Counted from the stretch's first letter, positions 18,218 to 26,509 are shown. The stretch is DNA of 35,462 nucleotides from Pseudolactococcus laudensis (GCF_013449735.1 NZ_JACBNY010000019.1:1-35462), one strand, 5' to 3'. Notes: generated by a model not told the origin, from the sequence alone. Numbers and translations: made by a program.

Positions 18218-19537
18218 ATGTCAATGTTTTTAGATACAGCACGAATTGAAGTAAAAGCCGGAAAAGGTGGCGATGGCGCCGTATCTTTCCGTCGAGAAAA
18301 ATATGTACCAGATGGTGGACCCGCAGGTGGCGATGGTGGCCGTGGTGGCGATGTTATTTTCGTCGTAGACGAAGGTTTGCGCACACTTATGGACTTCCGT
18401 TATAACCGCCATTTCAAAGCGAAACCAGGCGAAAAAGGCATGAATAAAGGGATGCACGGTCGCGGTTCAGAGGATTTGATTGTCAAAGTCCCACAAGGCA
18501 CAACAGTCAAAGACTTTGAAACAGATAAGATTTTGGTCGATTTACTAGCACCAGGTCAAACCTTTACCGTGGCTCATGGTGGTCGCGGCGGTCGTGGAAA
18601 TATTCGCTTTGCGACTGCAAGAAATCCTGCACCTGAAATCGCTGAAAATGGTGAACCAGGTGAAGAACGGACATTGTTATTAGAACTTCGTGTTTTGGCA
18701 GATGTCGGTCTCGTTGGCTTTCCATCAGTTGGGAAATCAACTTTATTGAGTGTGATTTCAAACGCACGTCCCAAAATTGGTGCCTATCATTTTACAACCC
18801 TAGTCCCTAATATTGGGATGGTACGTGTTGGGGACGGCGAAAGTTTTGTCGTTGCAGATATGCCAGGTTTAATTGAAGGGGCTAGCCAAGGGATTGGCTT
18901 AGGAACACAGTTTTTGCGCCATATTGAGCGGACGCGCGTTTTACTACACGTCATTGACATGAGTGGTATGGAAGGACGCGATCCATATGATGATTACGTA
19001 GCCATTAATGATGAGCTAGAAGGTTACAACCTTCGACTTATGGAACGGCCACAAATTATCGTTGCCAATAAAATGGATATGCCTGATGCAGAAGAAAATC
19101 TGGCTGAATTTAAAGAAAAACTTTTCGCAAACTATGAAGAGTTTGAAGATAAACCACAAGTTTTTCCAGTTTCTGGTATTTCACGCCAAGGTTTACAGAA
19201 CTTGCTTGAAGCAACAGCAGAGCTATTAAGTGAAACACCTGAATTTCCATTGTACGAAGATGCAGACTTTGCAGATGATAACAAAGAAGCCTACTATGGC
19301 TTTGATGAAGGTACGCGTGATTATGAGATTACGCGTGATGATGATGCGTCATGGATTCTATCTGGTGAGAAACTTGAAAAACTCTTTACCATGACTAACT
19401 TTGATCACGATGAGTCTGTCTTTAAATTTGCCCGTCAATTACGTGGTATGGGTATTGATGAAGACCTCCGTGGTCGTGGTGCTAAAGATGGTGATATTGT
19501 GAGAATTGGTAATTTCGAATTTGAGTTTGTGGATTAA
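18218..19537 (+). CDS. obgE: GTPase Obg/CgtA
   Basis: A 439-residue essential GTPase that associates with the 50S ribosomal subunit. The glycine-rich Obg fold covers residues 1-160 ([16 protein letters not shown] and GGRGGRGN). The G domain has G1 GFPSVGKST at 167-175, G3 DMPG at 214-217 and G4 NKMD at 284-287. The C-terminal OCT domain, typical of Gram-positive Obg, follows from about 350. AAGGTGA precedes the ATG; a second Met at residue 3 is an alternative start. Confidence 0.98.
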   Translation: MSMFLDTARIEVKAGKGGDGAVSFRREKYVPDGGPAGGDGGRGGDVIFVVDEGLRTLMDFRYNRHFKAKPGEKGMNKGMHGRGSEDLIVKVPQGTTVKDFETDKILVDLLAPGQTFTVAHGGRGGRGNIRFATARNPAPEIAENGEPGEERTLLLELRVLADVGLVGFPSVGKSTLLSVISNARPKIGAYHFTTLVPNIGMVRVGDGESFVVADMPGLIEGASQGIGLGTQFLRHIERTRVLLHVIDMSGMEGRDPYDDYVAINDELEGYNLRLMERPQIIVANKMDMPDAEENLAEFKEKLFANYEEFEDKPQVFPVSGISRQGLQNLLEATAELLSETPEFPLYEDADFADDNKEAYYGFDEGTRDYEITRDDDASWILSGEKLEKLFTMTNFDHDESVFKFARQLRGMGIDEDLRGRGAKDGDIVRIGNFEFEFVD

Positions 19538-19584
19538 TGAGACACATTTTAGTATAAAAATGAAACAGTTTTTAATGCTTGAAG

Positions 19585-19597
19585 GTGTTTAAAACAC
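19585..19597 (+). promoter_or_regulatory. Palindrome upstream of the phoH cluster
   Basis: GTGTTT-A-AAACAC is a perfect 13-bp palindrome just before a TATAAT at 19605-19610 that precedes the first gene of the cluster. It has the geometry of an operator inside a promoter, but the TATAAT lies so close to the ribosome site that the true start point is uncertain. Confidence 0.4.
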
Positions 19598-19624
19598 AGA
19601 TAAGTATAATTTGGAGGTAGCAAG

Positions 19625-19801
19625 ATGGGATTTAAAATTATCGGAAATCGAGATGCAGAAGGCAATTTCATCGCCTCTGCGGATGCTTGGCCACCAGAAA
19701 AAATAGCTGAGCTATTTGATAAATACAATCCCAATCGCAAATTGCGGTTGGCGCGTGAAGCAGCAGAAAAAGAAGATAAGAAAGAAGACAAAGCCATTTG
19801 A
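19625..19801 (+). CDS. Small uncharacterised protein upstream of phoH (58 aa)
   Basis: I do not recognise this protein. It begins MGFKIIGNRDAEGNF, contains AWPPEKIAELFDKYNPN and ends in a very basic/acidic helix (LAREAAEKEDKKEDK). It has no signal peptide or membrane segment. A strong GGAGG at 19613-19617 and the codon pattern support expression. Its stop codon overlaps the phoH TTG start (TTGA), so phoH translation is probably coupled to it. This suggests a role with, or as a translational lead for, PhoH. Confidence 0.75.
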   Translation: MGFKIIGNRDAEGNFIASADAWPPEKIAELFDKYNPNRKLRLAREAAEKEDKKEDKAI

Positions 19802-20778
19802 ACTCTCTTGAAATCAAACTTAATCACCCTGACGATGGGGCAAATCTTTTCGGAGCTCAGGAAAAACACTTGAAATATCTGGAAGAGGCGATTGGTGTCA
19901 CCATACATTTTCGTAGTGAAGTGGTTCAGGTGGTATCAGACTCAGACGAGAAAAATGAGCTAACTCGTCTAGTTTTACAAGCCTTACTAGTCCTAGTTAG
20001 CCGTGGTCAGACCGTGAGTACACCTGATGTAGTTACAGCTCTAACCATGGCGCGAAATGGCGAAATCAATAAATTTATCGCCCTCTATGAAGAGGAAATT
20101 ACCAAGGATAGCAATGGTAAACCAATTCGTGTTAAAACATTAGGTCAAAAAATCTATGTTGAAGATATCTTGCACCATGATATTACATTTGGCATTGGAC
20201 CAGCTGGTACGGGAAAAACATATCTGGCTGTTGTTTTAGCGACCACTGCCCTTCGTCGCGGTCAGGTCAAACGTATTATCGTAACACGCCCAGCAGTAGA
20301 AGCCGGAGAAAATCTTGGTTTCTTACCAGGTGATTTACAAGAAAAAGTCGATCCCTACTTGCGCCCAATTTATGATGCTTTGTATAATGTTTTAGGTAAA
20401 GTTACAGTTGAGCGCATGCTAGAACGTGGCACAATAGAAATTGCTCCGTTAGCTTATATGCGTGGTCGGACTTTGGATGATGCCTTTGTCATTTTAGATG
20501 AGGCGCAAAATACCACAACCATGCAAATGAAAATGTTTCTAACGCGATTAGGCTTTAATTCTAAAATGGTCATCAATGGTGATATCAGTCAAATCGATTT
20601 ACCGAGACATGCTAAGTCAGGTTTGATTGATGCCAAAGACAAACTCGCTAACATTAAGCAGGTTTCCTTTGTCTATTTCTCTGCAAAAGATGTCGTCAGA
20701 CACCCTGTTGTAGCTGAAATTATTCGAGCATATGAAGATGATGAACAAGGACAATCGGAAGGAAAACATCATGAGTGA
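19798..20778 (+). CDS. phoH: PhoH-like ATPase
   Basis: A 326-residue protein of the PhoH family, P-loop ATPases often found next to ybeY and tied to RNA metabolism. Walker A GPAGTGKT lies at 134-141 and Walker B VILDEAQN at 231-238. The start is TTG at 19798, overlapping the stop of the preceding gene by 4 bases; there is no in-frame ATG near it, and the N-terminal NSLEIKLNHPDDGANLFG fits the family start. The ribosome site is poor (AAGAAG), consistent with translational coupling. Its end overlaps the next gene by 8 bases. Confidence 0.94.
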   Translation: MNSLEIKLNHPDDGANLFGAQEKHLKYLEEAIGVTIHFRSEVVQVVSDSDEKNELTRLVLQALLVLVSRGQTVSTPDVVTALTMARNGEINKFIALYEEEITKDSNGKPIRVKTLGQKIYVEDILHHDITFGIGPAGTGKTYLAVVLATTALRRGQVKRIIVTRPAVEAGENLGFLPGDLQEKVDPYLRPIYDALYNVLGKVTVERMLERGTIEIAPLAYMRGRTLDDAFVILDEAQNTTTMQMKMFLTRLGFNSKMVINGDISQIDLPRHAKSGLIDAKDKLANIKQVSFVYFSAKDVVRHPVVAEIIRAYEDDEQGQSEGKHHE

Positions 20779-21223
20779 CTGGCGAGAGAATAGAATTCAA
20801 GCAGCCCAGCGTGGTGAAAATCCAATGGTGATGGTAGAGTTGCGATCTGGTTTTGCTTGCATTGGGGATACGCAATTCTTAGAGGGTTATTGTGTGCTTT
20901 TACCCAAGCGGGAAGTATTCAGTTTAAATGATTTTACCTTAGCAGAACGCAGTCAATTTTTGACGGATATGTCTTTGATTGGAGATGCTTTGCTTTCTGT
21001 AACAGATAGTTTGCGGATTAATTACGATATTTTAGGGAATACAGATAATTATCTTCACGCCCACATTTTTCCGCGTTATCTCTCAGAAGCACCTGATCGC
21101 TTGAAAAAGCCAATTTGGCTTTATGAAGCGTATCATTGGTCTGATGAGAACTACGCCTACGACGAGCGCAAACATGGTAATCTACGTTCGAAGATAACAG
21201 CTTATTTGAAAGACTATCAGTAA
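20771..21223 (+). CDS. HIT-like hydrolase
   Basis: A 150-residue protein of the histidine triad superfamily, probably a nucleotide or dinucleoside polyphosphate hydrolase. The motif NYLHAHIFPRY at 93-103 gives two of the usual triad histidines (H96, H98); the third triad position is not a clear histidine (PR follows), as in some HIT branches. AAGGAAA upstream sets ATG 20771, which overlaps the end of phoH by 8 bases; an upstream in-frame ATG at 20732 lacks such a site. Substrate unknown. Confidence 0.8.
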   Translation: MSDWRENRIQAAQRGENPMVMVELRSGFACIGDTQFLEGYCVLLPKREVFSLNDFTLAERSQFLTDMSLIGDALLSVTDSLRINYDILGNTDNYLHAHIFPRYLSEAPDRLKKPIWLYEAYHWSDENYAYDERKHGNLRSKITAYLKDYQ

Positions 21224-21286
21224 CCATAAGTTTGCGAGAGCATCCAATTGTATGGCGTAAAAACGCAGAAAGGAGAGACGTTTAGC

Positions 21287-21778
21287 ATGTATATTGAAAT
21301 GCAAGATAAGACGGGTAAAGTACCTGAAACATTGCAACAAGATACGATTAAGTTACTAAATTTTGCAGCTGATTTTATCCATTTACCTGAAAATAAAGAA
21401 ATGGCCATTACGTATGTCTTGAATGATGAGATTCAGGTCATTAACCGTGAGTATAGAGGTAAAGATGTCCCCACAGATGTGGTCAGTTTAGAATATGAAC
21501 CAGAAGACATTGCTTTTGGTGAAGATTTTGAGATGCCAGAAGAACTTCAGGCAGAGTTAGAAGACTTTGATAGTTTTATTGGTGAGCTTTATATCTCTAT
21601 TGAAAAAGCGCAAGAACAGGCTGATAATTACGGCCATAGTTATGCGCGTGAGATGGGCTTTTTAGCGGTACATGGCTTTCTCCATATCAACGGCTACGAC
21701 CACATGGTACCAGAGGACGAGAAAGTGATGTTTGCCTTACAGGAAGAGATTTTGACTGCTTATGGCCTTACAAGATAA
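21287..21778 (+). CDS. ybeY: Endoribonuclease YbeY
   Basis: A 163-residue metal-dependent RNase involved in rRNA maturation and ribosome quality control. The signature [11 protein letters not shown] at 129-139 supplies the three zinc-binding histidines H129, H133 and H139. The start at 21287 has AAAGGAGAG upstream; an upstream ATG at 21248 would lie before this site and is unlikely. It overlaps dgkA by 17 bases, and its position after phoH follows the common phoH-ybeY arrangement. Confidence 0.96.
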   Translation: MYIEMQDKTGKVPETLQQDTIKLLNFAADFIHLPENKEMAITYVLNDEIQVINREYRGKDVPTDVVSLEYEPEDIAFGEDFEMPEELQAELEDFDSFIGELYISIEKAQEQADNYGHSYAREMGFLAVHGFLHINGYDHMVPEDEKVMFALQEEILTAYGLTR

Positions 21779-22163
21779 AAATACAGAGAAAAAGTGGAAA
21801 AACCGGACGGTTTATGCCTCGCTCGAATTTGCCTTAACCGGTATTATCACTGCTTTTCGTGAGGAGCGTAACTTACGTAAGCATGCCGTGAGTGCTAGTT
21901 TAGCTATCATTTTTGGTTTTGTCTTTATGATTTCAAGAATTGAGTGGCTATTTTTACTCCTGGCTATTTTTCTGGTTATTTTTGGAGAAATCATCAATTC
22001 AGCGATTGAAAATGTCGTCGATTTAGCAAGTGATTATCACTTTTCTATGTTAGCAAAAAATGCCAAAGATATGGCAGCAGGAGCGGTCCTGTTTATCTCG
22101 CTCTATGCTGTTATCGTTGGCATGATGATTTTTTTACCTAAAATTTGGTCGCTGATTTTTTAA
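21762..22163 (+). CDS. dgkA: Diacylglycerol/undecaprenol kinase family protein
   Basis: A 133-residue integral membrane kinase with three predicted helices (about 43-60, 62-80 and 103-125). The family motif [10 protein letters not shown] is at 79-88. In Gram-positive bacteria this family mainly phosphorylates undecaprenol, feeding the lipid carrier pool. The ATG lies inside the end of ybeY (17-base overlap). In related cocci era normally follows dgkA; here comFC is found immediately downstream in the opposite direction, only 2 bp away. Confidence 0.93.
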   Translation: MALQDKNTEKKWKNRTVYASLEFALTGIITAFREERNLRKHAVSASLAIIFGFVFMISRIEWLFLLLAIFLVIFGEIINSAIENVVDLASDYHFSMLAKNAKDMAAGAVLFISLYAVIVGMMIFLPKIWSLIF

Positions 22164-22165
22164 AC

Positions 22166-22813
22166 TCAGCGAAATAACGAAAAAGTTGAAACGTGGGTGC
22201 AGCCTGCGTTTTTTAATGTACTTGCAGCGTTTCGAAGAGTAGCCCCTGTGGTGTAAATGTCATCAATAATTAACAATTTATCAGGAAGAGTCCCTTTTTC
22301 TTTCAGGATAAATGGATTGTCAGATGTAAGTCGCTCCGTTCGTGTTTTAAGGGATTGATGACTGGTTTCGTTTTTGGTCAAAAGTTCAAGGTAGGGAAGT
22401 TTAGCGCTACTTAAAAAACCAGTAACCTGATTGAATCCACGGGATTGTAGACGCTTAGGTGATACGGGTACCGGTACGATGAGTTGTTTTTTTAAACTGT
22501 TTCTAAGTACGCTATTAAAAGCGGAACGCAACCTAAAATCACCTTGAAATTTATAGGTTTGAAAATAAGTCTTTGCAAAATCATTATAGTGGAAAATTGC
22601 ACGGTGTCGGATAGGCTCAGTGACTTGTTGACAATCGTAACAAGTACCGTCAATATCGGGTTGATAACAAATTTGACAGTGTCTATCTGAAATCACTTCA
22701 AATTTCCCCCAACAATCGGTGCAAACAGTCTCTCTTGGTTTTCGAGATAAAAAAATATCAGAGAATTGAAAATAAGGCGTCAGCTTATTGTGACATAACA
22801 AGCAATTGGTCAT
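22166..22813 (-). CDS. comFC: ComFC, late competence phosphoribosyltransferase-like protein
   Basis: A 215-residue protein. Four CxxC pairs in the first 61 residues (C4/C7, C31/C34, C46/C49, C58/C61) build the N-terminal zinc-binding region. The phosphoribosyltransferase domain carries LLIIDDIYTTGATL near residues 183-196. It acts with ComFA during DNA uptake in transformation. Its ATG overlaps the comFA stop by 4 bases. The 3' end meets dgkA tail to tail with no space for a separate terminator. Confidence 0.93.
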   Translation of the reverse strand: MTNCLLCHNKLTPYFQFSDIFLSRKPRETVCTDCWGKFEVISDRHCQICYQPDIDGTCYDCQQVTEPIRHRAIFHYNDFAKTYFQTYKFQGDFRLRSAFNSVLRNSLKKQLIVPVPVSPKRLQSRGFNQVTGFLSSAKLPYLELLTKNETSHQSLKTRTERLTSDNPFILKEKGTLPDKLLIIDDIYTTGATLRNAASTLKNAGCTHVSTFSLFR

Positions 22814-24084
22814 GTGAAACCTCCCAATCGATTCATCTGGCGAATTTCTGATATTGCTCGCGTCATCTCTCTAGTTAAGCCTGCATGGAAAAAGTAGACC
22901 AGACCAGTCGGTCGCTCAGGACTTCGTCCAACACGCCCAGCAATCTGAATCAGACTAGATTTTGTAAACAGGCGATGGTGACTCTGGATAACAAAAACAT
23001 CGACTTTGGGGAAGGTCACACCACGCTCCAAAATCGTGGTTGACATTAAAATGGTGAGTTGACCTTGTCGAAAGCGTTCAATTTCATCAGCACGATCTTT
23101 ACTAGTAGAGGCAACAAAGCCTATACTCTCATCTGGGAAAAGACTGCGCAAGCGCTCAGAGAATAATCTCCCAAAGGCAATGACGGGCGCAAAAATGAGG
23201 AGTGGAAAACCTATCTCACGCTGTTTTTTGATGTGATGGTAGATGAGTTTTTCGCTGCTACTGAAGATGACTTTAGGGACAACGAGGGGGTTGCCATGAA
23301 ATCGGCGTGACAAAGAGACCTTTTCTAATTGACCGCGTTTGACTAGCTTGTCCAATTTATCCGTAGAAGTTGCAGTAAGATAAATCAAAGTTGAAGTCAT
23401 TTTGCGAGACTGCTCAGCCGCAAAGTAAAGGGCGTCATTATCAGCGAAGGGAAAGGCATCCACTTCGTCGATAATCAGCAAAACAAAGGCATGACGAAAA
23501 CGCAGCAGTTGGTGGGTTGTAGAAATAACTAGTGGTGTCGGAAAGTAAGGTTCTGATTCAGCGTGCAAAAGAGAGATTGGTATGGAAAAATCACGAGATA
23601 GTCTGGTATGAAGTTCGCGAGCGACATCGGTTCTGGGTGTTGCAATACCAACGGTACCACCACTTGAGATGATCCTAGACACCGCTGCATAAATCATCTC
23701 AGTTTTACCAGCCCCAGTGACGGCATGGACTAAAATCTGGGATTTTTGGTCAATTGCAGTGATGAGCGCTCTGGAAACCTCTGCCTGATAGGGTGTGAGT
23801 TGGCCATTCCAGAGGAGGGTATCTTGAGGTGAAAAAATTTGCTGCGGTAGATGATAAAGCAGTTCATCAGACCGAACGCGTCCGAGCTGCAAACACTCAG
23901 GACAAAAATAAGCAGCAATCTCTAACTTGACAGTTTGGAGAAGAGAACTCGTGCCACACCGATTACAAATAGCACACTTGTTAGTGAGCGTCATACCTGG
24001 AAAAGTTACGGTATTTGCAGGTAGATGTTCGAAGTCATCGCCAAGTTCTTGTCGCGTCAGCAAGCGACCGAATAAGTTATCCAT
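22810..24084 (-). CDS. comFA: ComFA, DNA uptake ATPase/helicase-like protein
   Basis: A 424-residue DEAD-box-like ATPase that helps pull transforming DNA into the cytosol. CxxC pairs at C40/C43 and C61/C64 form a zinc finger. Walker A is VTGAGKT at 122-128 and Walker B IIDEVD at 204-209; TATS at 237-240 and QIAGRVGRS near 381-389 complete the helicase motifs. No disruption is visible. A CIN-box-like site ends only 7 bases before the ATG and the ribosome site is weak, so either the message has almost no leader or translation starts downstream (M31 is an option). Confidence 0.95.
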   Translation of the reverse strand: MDNLFGRLLTRQELGDDFEHLPANTVTFPGMTLTNKCAICNRCGTSSLLQTVKLEIAAYFCPECLQLGRVRSDELLYHLPQQIFSPQDTLLWNGQLTPYQAEVSRALITAIDQKSQILVHAVTGAGKTEMIYAAVSRIISSGGTVGIATPRTDVARELHTRLSRDFSIPISLLHAESEPYFPTPLVISTTHQLLRFRHAFVLLIIDEVDAFPFADNDALYFAAEQSRKMTSTLIYLTATSTDKLDKLVKRGQLEKVSLSRRFHGNPLVVPKVIFSSSEKLIYHHIKKQREIGFPLLIFAPVIAFGRLFSERLRSLFPDESIGFVASTSKDRADEIERFRQGQLTILMSTTILERGVTFPKVDVFVIQSHHRLFTKSSLIQIAGRVGRSPERPTGLVYFFHAGLTREMTRAISEIRQMNRLGGFT

Positions 24085-24091
24085 ACTTTCT

Positions 24092-24100
24092 TATACGTAA
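24092..24100 (-). promoter_or_regulatory. CIN-box-like (SigX/ComX) site for comFA
   Basis: On the minus strand the sequence is TTACGTATA, one base away from the competence sigma factor box TACGAATA preceded by T. It is the only -10-like element for comFA, which belongs to the known late competence regulon. Its distance to the ATG is unusually short. Confidence 0.55.
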
Positions 24101-24112
24101 TCCAACAGAAAA

Positions 24113-24121
24113 TGTTACAAT
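24113..24121 (+). promoter_or_regulatory. Extended -10 of yigZ
   Basis: TGT followed by TACAAT, ending 6 bases before the yigZ ATG. Transcription would start at or next to the A of the start codon, and no Shine-Dalgarno is present. Confidence 0.55.
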
Positions 24122-24127
24122 ATTTTT

Positions 24128-24751
24128 ATGACTATTACGATAAAAAATGATTTTATATTTGAAGAAGAGATTAAAAAATCACGCTTTATTTGTCACCTCA
24201 AGCGCGTGACGAGTGAAGAAGAGGCGCGTGATTTTATCACTTCAATCAAAAAACAGCACCATAAAGCCAATCATAATGTTTCGACATCCACAATCGGTGA
24301 ACATCAAGAAATTCAGCGCTCATCCGATGATGGCGAGCCTTCTGGGACAGCAGGTGTACCGATGTTAGAAATCCTAAAAAAACGTGAACTGACCAACCTT
24401 GTCGCAGTCGTGACACGTTATTTTGGCGGTATTAAACTCGGCGCGGGAGGTCTGATTCGTGCTTATGCAGGTAGTGTCAACCACGCCATTGACGCCGTTG
24501 GGCTTGTCAAAATCGTCGAGCAGACGCAGCTAGACCTACACATGGATTACGGGCTTTTTGACAATGTTTCTAGGTATCTAGCAACTGCTGGTCTGGCTAT
24601 CGCCGACTCAGTTTTCACGGATAAAGTCGTTATCTCTGTCTTTGCGGATACAGCAGATATTGAGGATCTAAAGCTAGACTTAATTGAGCAGTTTCATGGT
24701 AAGTTAGAGCTAACAGTAGGCGATAAAAAACTTGTAGAAGTCGCTATTTAG
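24128..24751 (+). CDS. yigZ: YigZ/IMPACT family protein (YvyE-like)
   Basis: A 207-residue protein of the UPF0029/IMPACT family. Both signature regions are present: SDDGEPSGTAGVPML at 66-80 and VTRYFGGIKLGAGGLIRAY at 95-113. A C-terminal ferredoxin-like domain of unknown role follows. In eukaryotes the relative IMPACT modulates translation control; the bacterial function is not settled. It is divergent from comFA, an arrangement also seen in streptococci. There is no Shine-Dalgarno before the ATG, so leaderless translation is likely. Confidence 0.93.
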   Translation: MTITIKNDFIFEEEIKKSRFICHLKRVTSEEEARDFITSIKKQHHKANHNVSTSTIGEHQEIQRSSDDGEPSGTAGVPMLEILKKRELTNLVAVVTRYFGGIKLGAGGLIRAYAGSVNHAIDAVGLVKIVEQTQLDLHMDYGLFDNVSRYLATAGLAIADSVFTDKVVISVFADTADIEDLKLDLIEQFHGKLELTVGDKKLVEVAI

Positions 24752-24760
24752 TGCTATAAT
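24752..24760 (+). promoter_or_regulatory. Extended -10 promoter of ssrA
   Basis: TGC followed by a perfect TATAAT directly after the yigZ stop. Transcription should start near 24767, giving a leader of about 70 nt that must be removed to yield mature tmRNA. Confidence 0.65.
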
Positions 24761-24766
24761 AGATTT

Positions 24767-24794
24767 CCAAGAGGTCGCTTGCTAGACTTCTTGG
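24767..24794 (+). repeat. Hairpin at the start of the ssrA leader
   Basis: CCAAGAGGTC and GACTTCTTGG form a 10-bp stem (one G-U) with an 8-base loop. It begins where the ssrA transcript is expected to start and is not followed by T, so it is a structured precursor leader rather than a terminator. Confidence 0.6.
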
Positions 24795-24837
24795 AAGAAA
24801 TAAGACAAAATGTGCTTGTCACATTGGTCTAGAATTT

Positions 24838-25187
24838 GGGGTCGTTCTGGATTCGACAGATGTTGTCGCGTATGAGCTGCGATTAGTGAGGCGCCACTAT
24901 AAACCGCCGCAGATAAATATAACTGCTAAAAATACACAAACTTACGCAGTAGCTGCCTAAACCACAGCCTGTGTGCCTGACTTTCGCTCGCCTATGGCGA
25001 TTTGATGGCCTAATTTAGTAGGATACGATTTGACGGTGTCTTGACGTTAGAGAAGAGATTAAGAGACTCGCAAGCTAACTTTGTTCGAGGATTGTCTCGT
25101 TAGCTTGTTAAATTTAGACAGTCCCTATGATTGTAGACGCTGATATAGCAAGGCATTTGGACAGGGGTTCGACTCCCCTCGGCTCCA
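24838..25187 (+). ncRNA. ssrA: tmRNA (10Sa RNA)
   Basis: About 350 nt. The 5' end GGGGTCG pairs with CGGCTCC at the 3' end, and GGGTTCGACTCCC is the T-arm-like segment. The sequence TGGATTCGACA near the 5' end is diagnostic. The tag frame at 24925-24960 reads AKNTQTYAVAA followed by TAA, close to lactococcal tags (from memory, L. raffinolactis). It rescues stalled ribosomes together with SmpB. The 3' end stops at the discriminator A; the next bases are TTA, so CCA is not encoded and must be added by CCA transferase. The 3' end is the likely integration site of the adjacent element. Confidence 0.97.
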
Positions 25188-25219
25188 TTATTACTATTCA
25201 AAAATATTCATAACTATCT

Positions 25220-25250
25220 AAAAGCCTTTAAAATAAGGGTTTTTATTTTT
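25220..25250 (+). terminator. Intrinsic terminator after ssrA
   Basis: AAAAGCCTT and AAGGGTTTT form a 9-bp stem with one G-G mismatch around TAAAAT, followed by a T-rich run. It lies inside the element side of the junction, so integration probably supplied it. Confidence 0.7.
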
Positions 25251-25283
25251 GTTTAATTCATATGTAATCACAACTTTTCATAA

Positions 25284-25307
25284 AAAGGACACAACAAAGG
25301 ACACAAC
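25284..25307. repeat. Tandem 12-bp repeat next to the integrase gene
   Basis: Two exact, adjoining copies of AAAGGACACAAC, with the inverse GTGTCC at 25315-25320 reaching the integrase stop codon. Located between the attachment site and int, they look like arm-type binding sites of a lambda-type integrase. Confidence 0.6.
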
Positions 25308-25319
25308 TTTCATCGTGTC

Positions 25320-26401
25320 CTAGAAATCCACGTATTTAGAAAATTTCTCGCCAATATCATCAATAGCCTTTTGCGTAATGTGAGTATAGATGTTCATAGT
25401 TGTCTGTAAATCAGAATGACCAAGTCTGTGTTGCGCTTGCTTCAACGTCATGCCTGATTCAAATATCAAACTGGCATGCGTGTGTCTAAATCCGTGTATT
25501 GTTATTTGTCTCAAATTTGAACCCTTTATTATTTGTAGCAGCCACTTTCTAGGTTTTGAAGGAGAAAGTACACCACCATTTTCAGATTCAAATATTAGTT
25601 TTCTATCTGGATATTTTTCACGTAAATTATCCAGTATTTCAATAGTCTTTCTATCCAAGCTGATAAGGCGTTCAGATGCCCTGTTTTTAGTCGTGCTGAC
25701 TTCTAAACCAGATTGTGACCTAGATATAGCCTTGTTAATTTCAAGTGTGCTGTCGTGCAAATCTGACCATTCTAACGCAAGTAACTCACCTTTTCGTATG
25801 CCAGTGAACGCAAGCACTCGGAATAGAGCTATTTTTTGAATGTCGCCAGTCTTTTCAGCCAAAGACATGAATTTTTTTAACTCATCGTGATCATAAAAGT
25901 TTTTATCTTCTTTTCGTTCCCTTTTTATTTTTGGGGCTACAACGCTTATAGCTGGGTTGGTATCAATATATCCAAGTCTTATGCCGTAGTTGAACACGCT
26001 TCGAACAAATCCTAATAGTTTTCTTCCAAATTTAAGTTTGTTGCTCCATTCATTTTGAAATTCCTGTATCATTCTTGGAGTGATATCTTTTATTTTTTTA
26101 TTCCCTAAATCTGGCAAAATATGATTTTTGAATTGCCTATCTGTTTTGTAATAAGTAGAATCAATTACACTTTTTTCGTACTCAGAAAGCCATTTCTTGT
26201 AAAGGCTTTCAAATGTTATATCTGTTTTTTCTTCGGGTTTTTCTAGCTCGCTTTGTAGCTTAAATATCGCTTTTCTGGCATCTGATTTAGTTTTAAACCC
26301 ACGCTTTCTAGTAAACTTGCTTCTTCCATCTCTTTTCCAACATATATTTCAAAGGAATATGCGGTCGTACCGTCTTTTTTCTTGTATGATTTTATTTCCA
26401 T
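25320..26401 (-). pseudogene. int: Tyrosine recombinase/integrase, frameshifted
   Basis: Read from ATG 26401 (AAGGAG at 26411-26416), the frame gives MEIKSYKKKDGTTAYSFEIY, then goes out of frame at the A4 run (T 26333-26336 on the plus strand). Adding one A restores a continuous 360-residue integrase. It has an N-terminal AP2-like arm-binding region, a SAM-like core-binding domain (TFESLYKKWLSEYEKS onwards) and a catalytic domain with Arg in TGIRKGELLALEW, HGFRHTH and LGHSDLQTTMNIYTH ending in the nucleophile Tyr. All catalytic residues survive, so the break is the only visible defect. A shorter frame from a TTG at 26117 lacks the arm-binding domain. A sequencing error is possible. Confidence 0.88.
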
Positions 26402-26422
26402 ATGTCTAATCTCCTTATTTTA

Positions 26423-26509
26423 TGGTAAAATAAAAAGGTAGTCATCCTTTTTACTACGTTTCTATATCGTTACTCACAATCTTTTCCGAGGGAGTGAGTG
26501 GCGTTTTTT
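26423..26509 (+). ncRNA. Candidate plus-strand small RNA in the element
   Basis: An extended -10 (TGG-TAAAAT, 26423-26431) predicts a start near 26438. The first 20 bases fold as GTAGT/ACTAC. A strong terminator follows: CGTTACTCAC (26468-26477) pairs with GTGAGTGGCG (26494-26503, two G-U), then six T. The predicted RNA is about 72 nt with no open frame of note. No plus-strand gene lies nearby, so the terminator has no other obvious client. The RNA would be antisense to a message reading from the membrane gene into int. Confidence 0.4.
26432..26452 (-). terminator. Hairpin between membrane-protein gene and integrase
   Basis: AAAAAGG and CCTTTTT pair around a 7-base loop. On the minus strand the stem is followed by TTATTTTA, so it could terminate transcripts from the membrane-protein gene before int. 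Confidence 0.5.

Noticed and set aside
19605-19610. TATAAT as the certain promoter of the phoH cluster
   Set aside because: The predicted start would fall in or after the GGAGG site of the first gene and remove it; the true promoter may be further upstream.
24830-24835. TAGAAT as a second ssrA promoter
   Set aside because: It would start transcription inside the mature tmRNA, and the only -35-like sequence is 8 bp away.
25450-25839. A 129-codon plus-strand frame opposite the integrase
   Set aside because: It mirrors the integrase coding strand; no promoter, ribosome site or recognisable domain.
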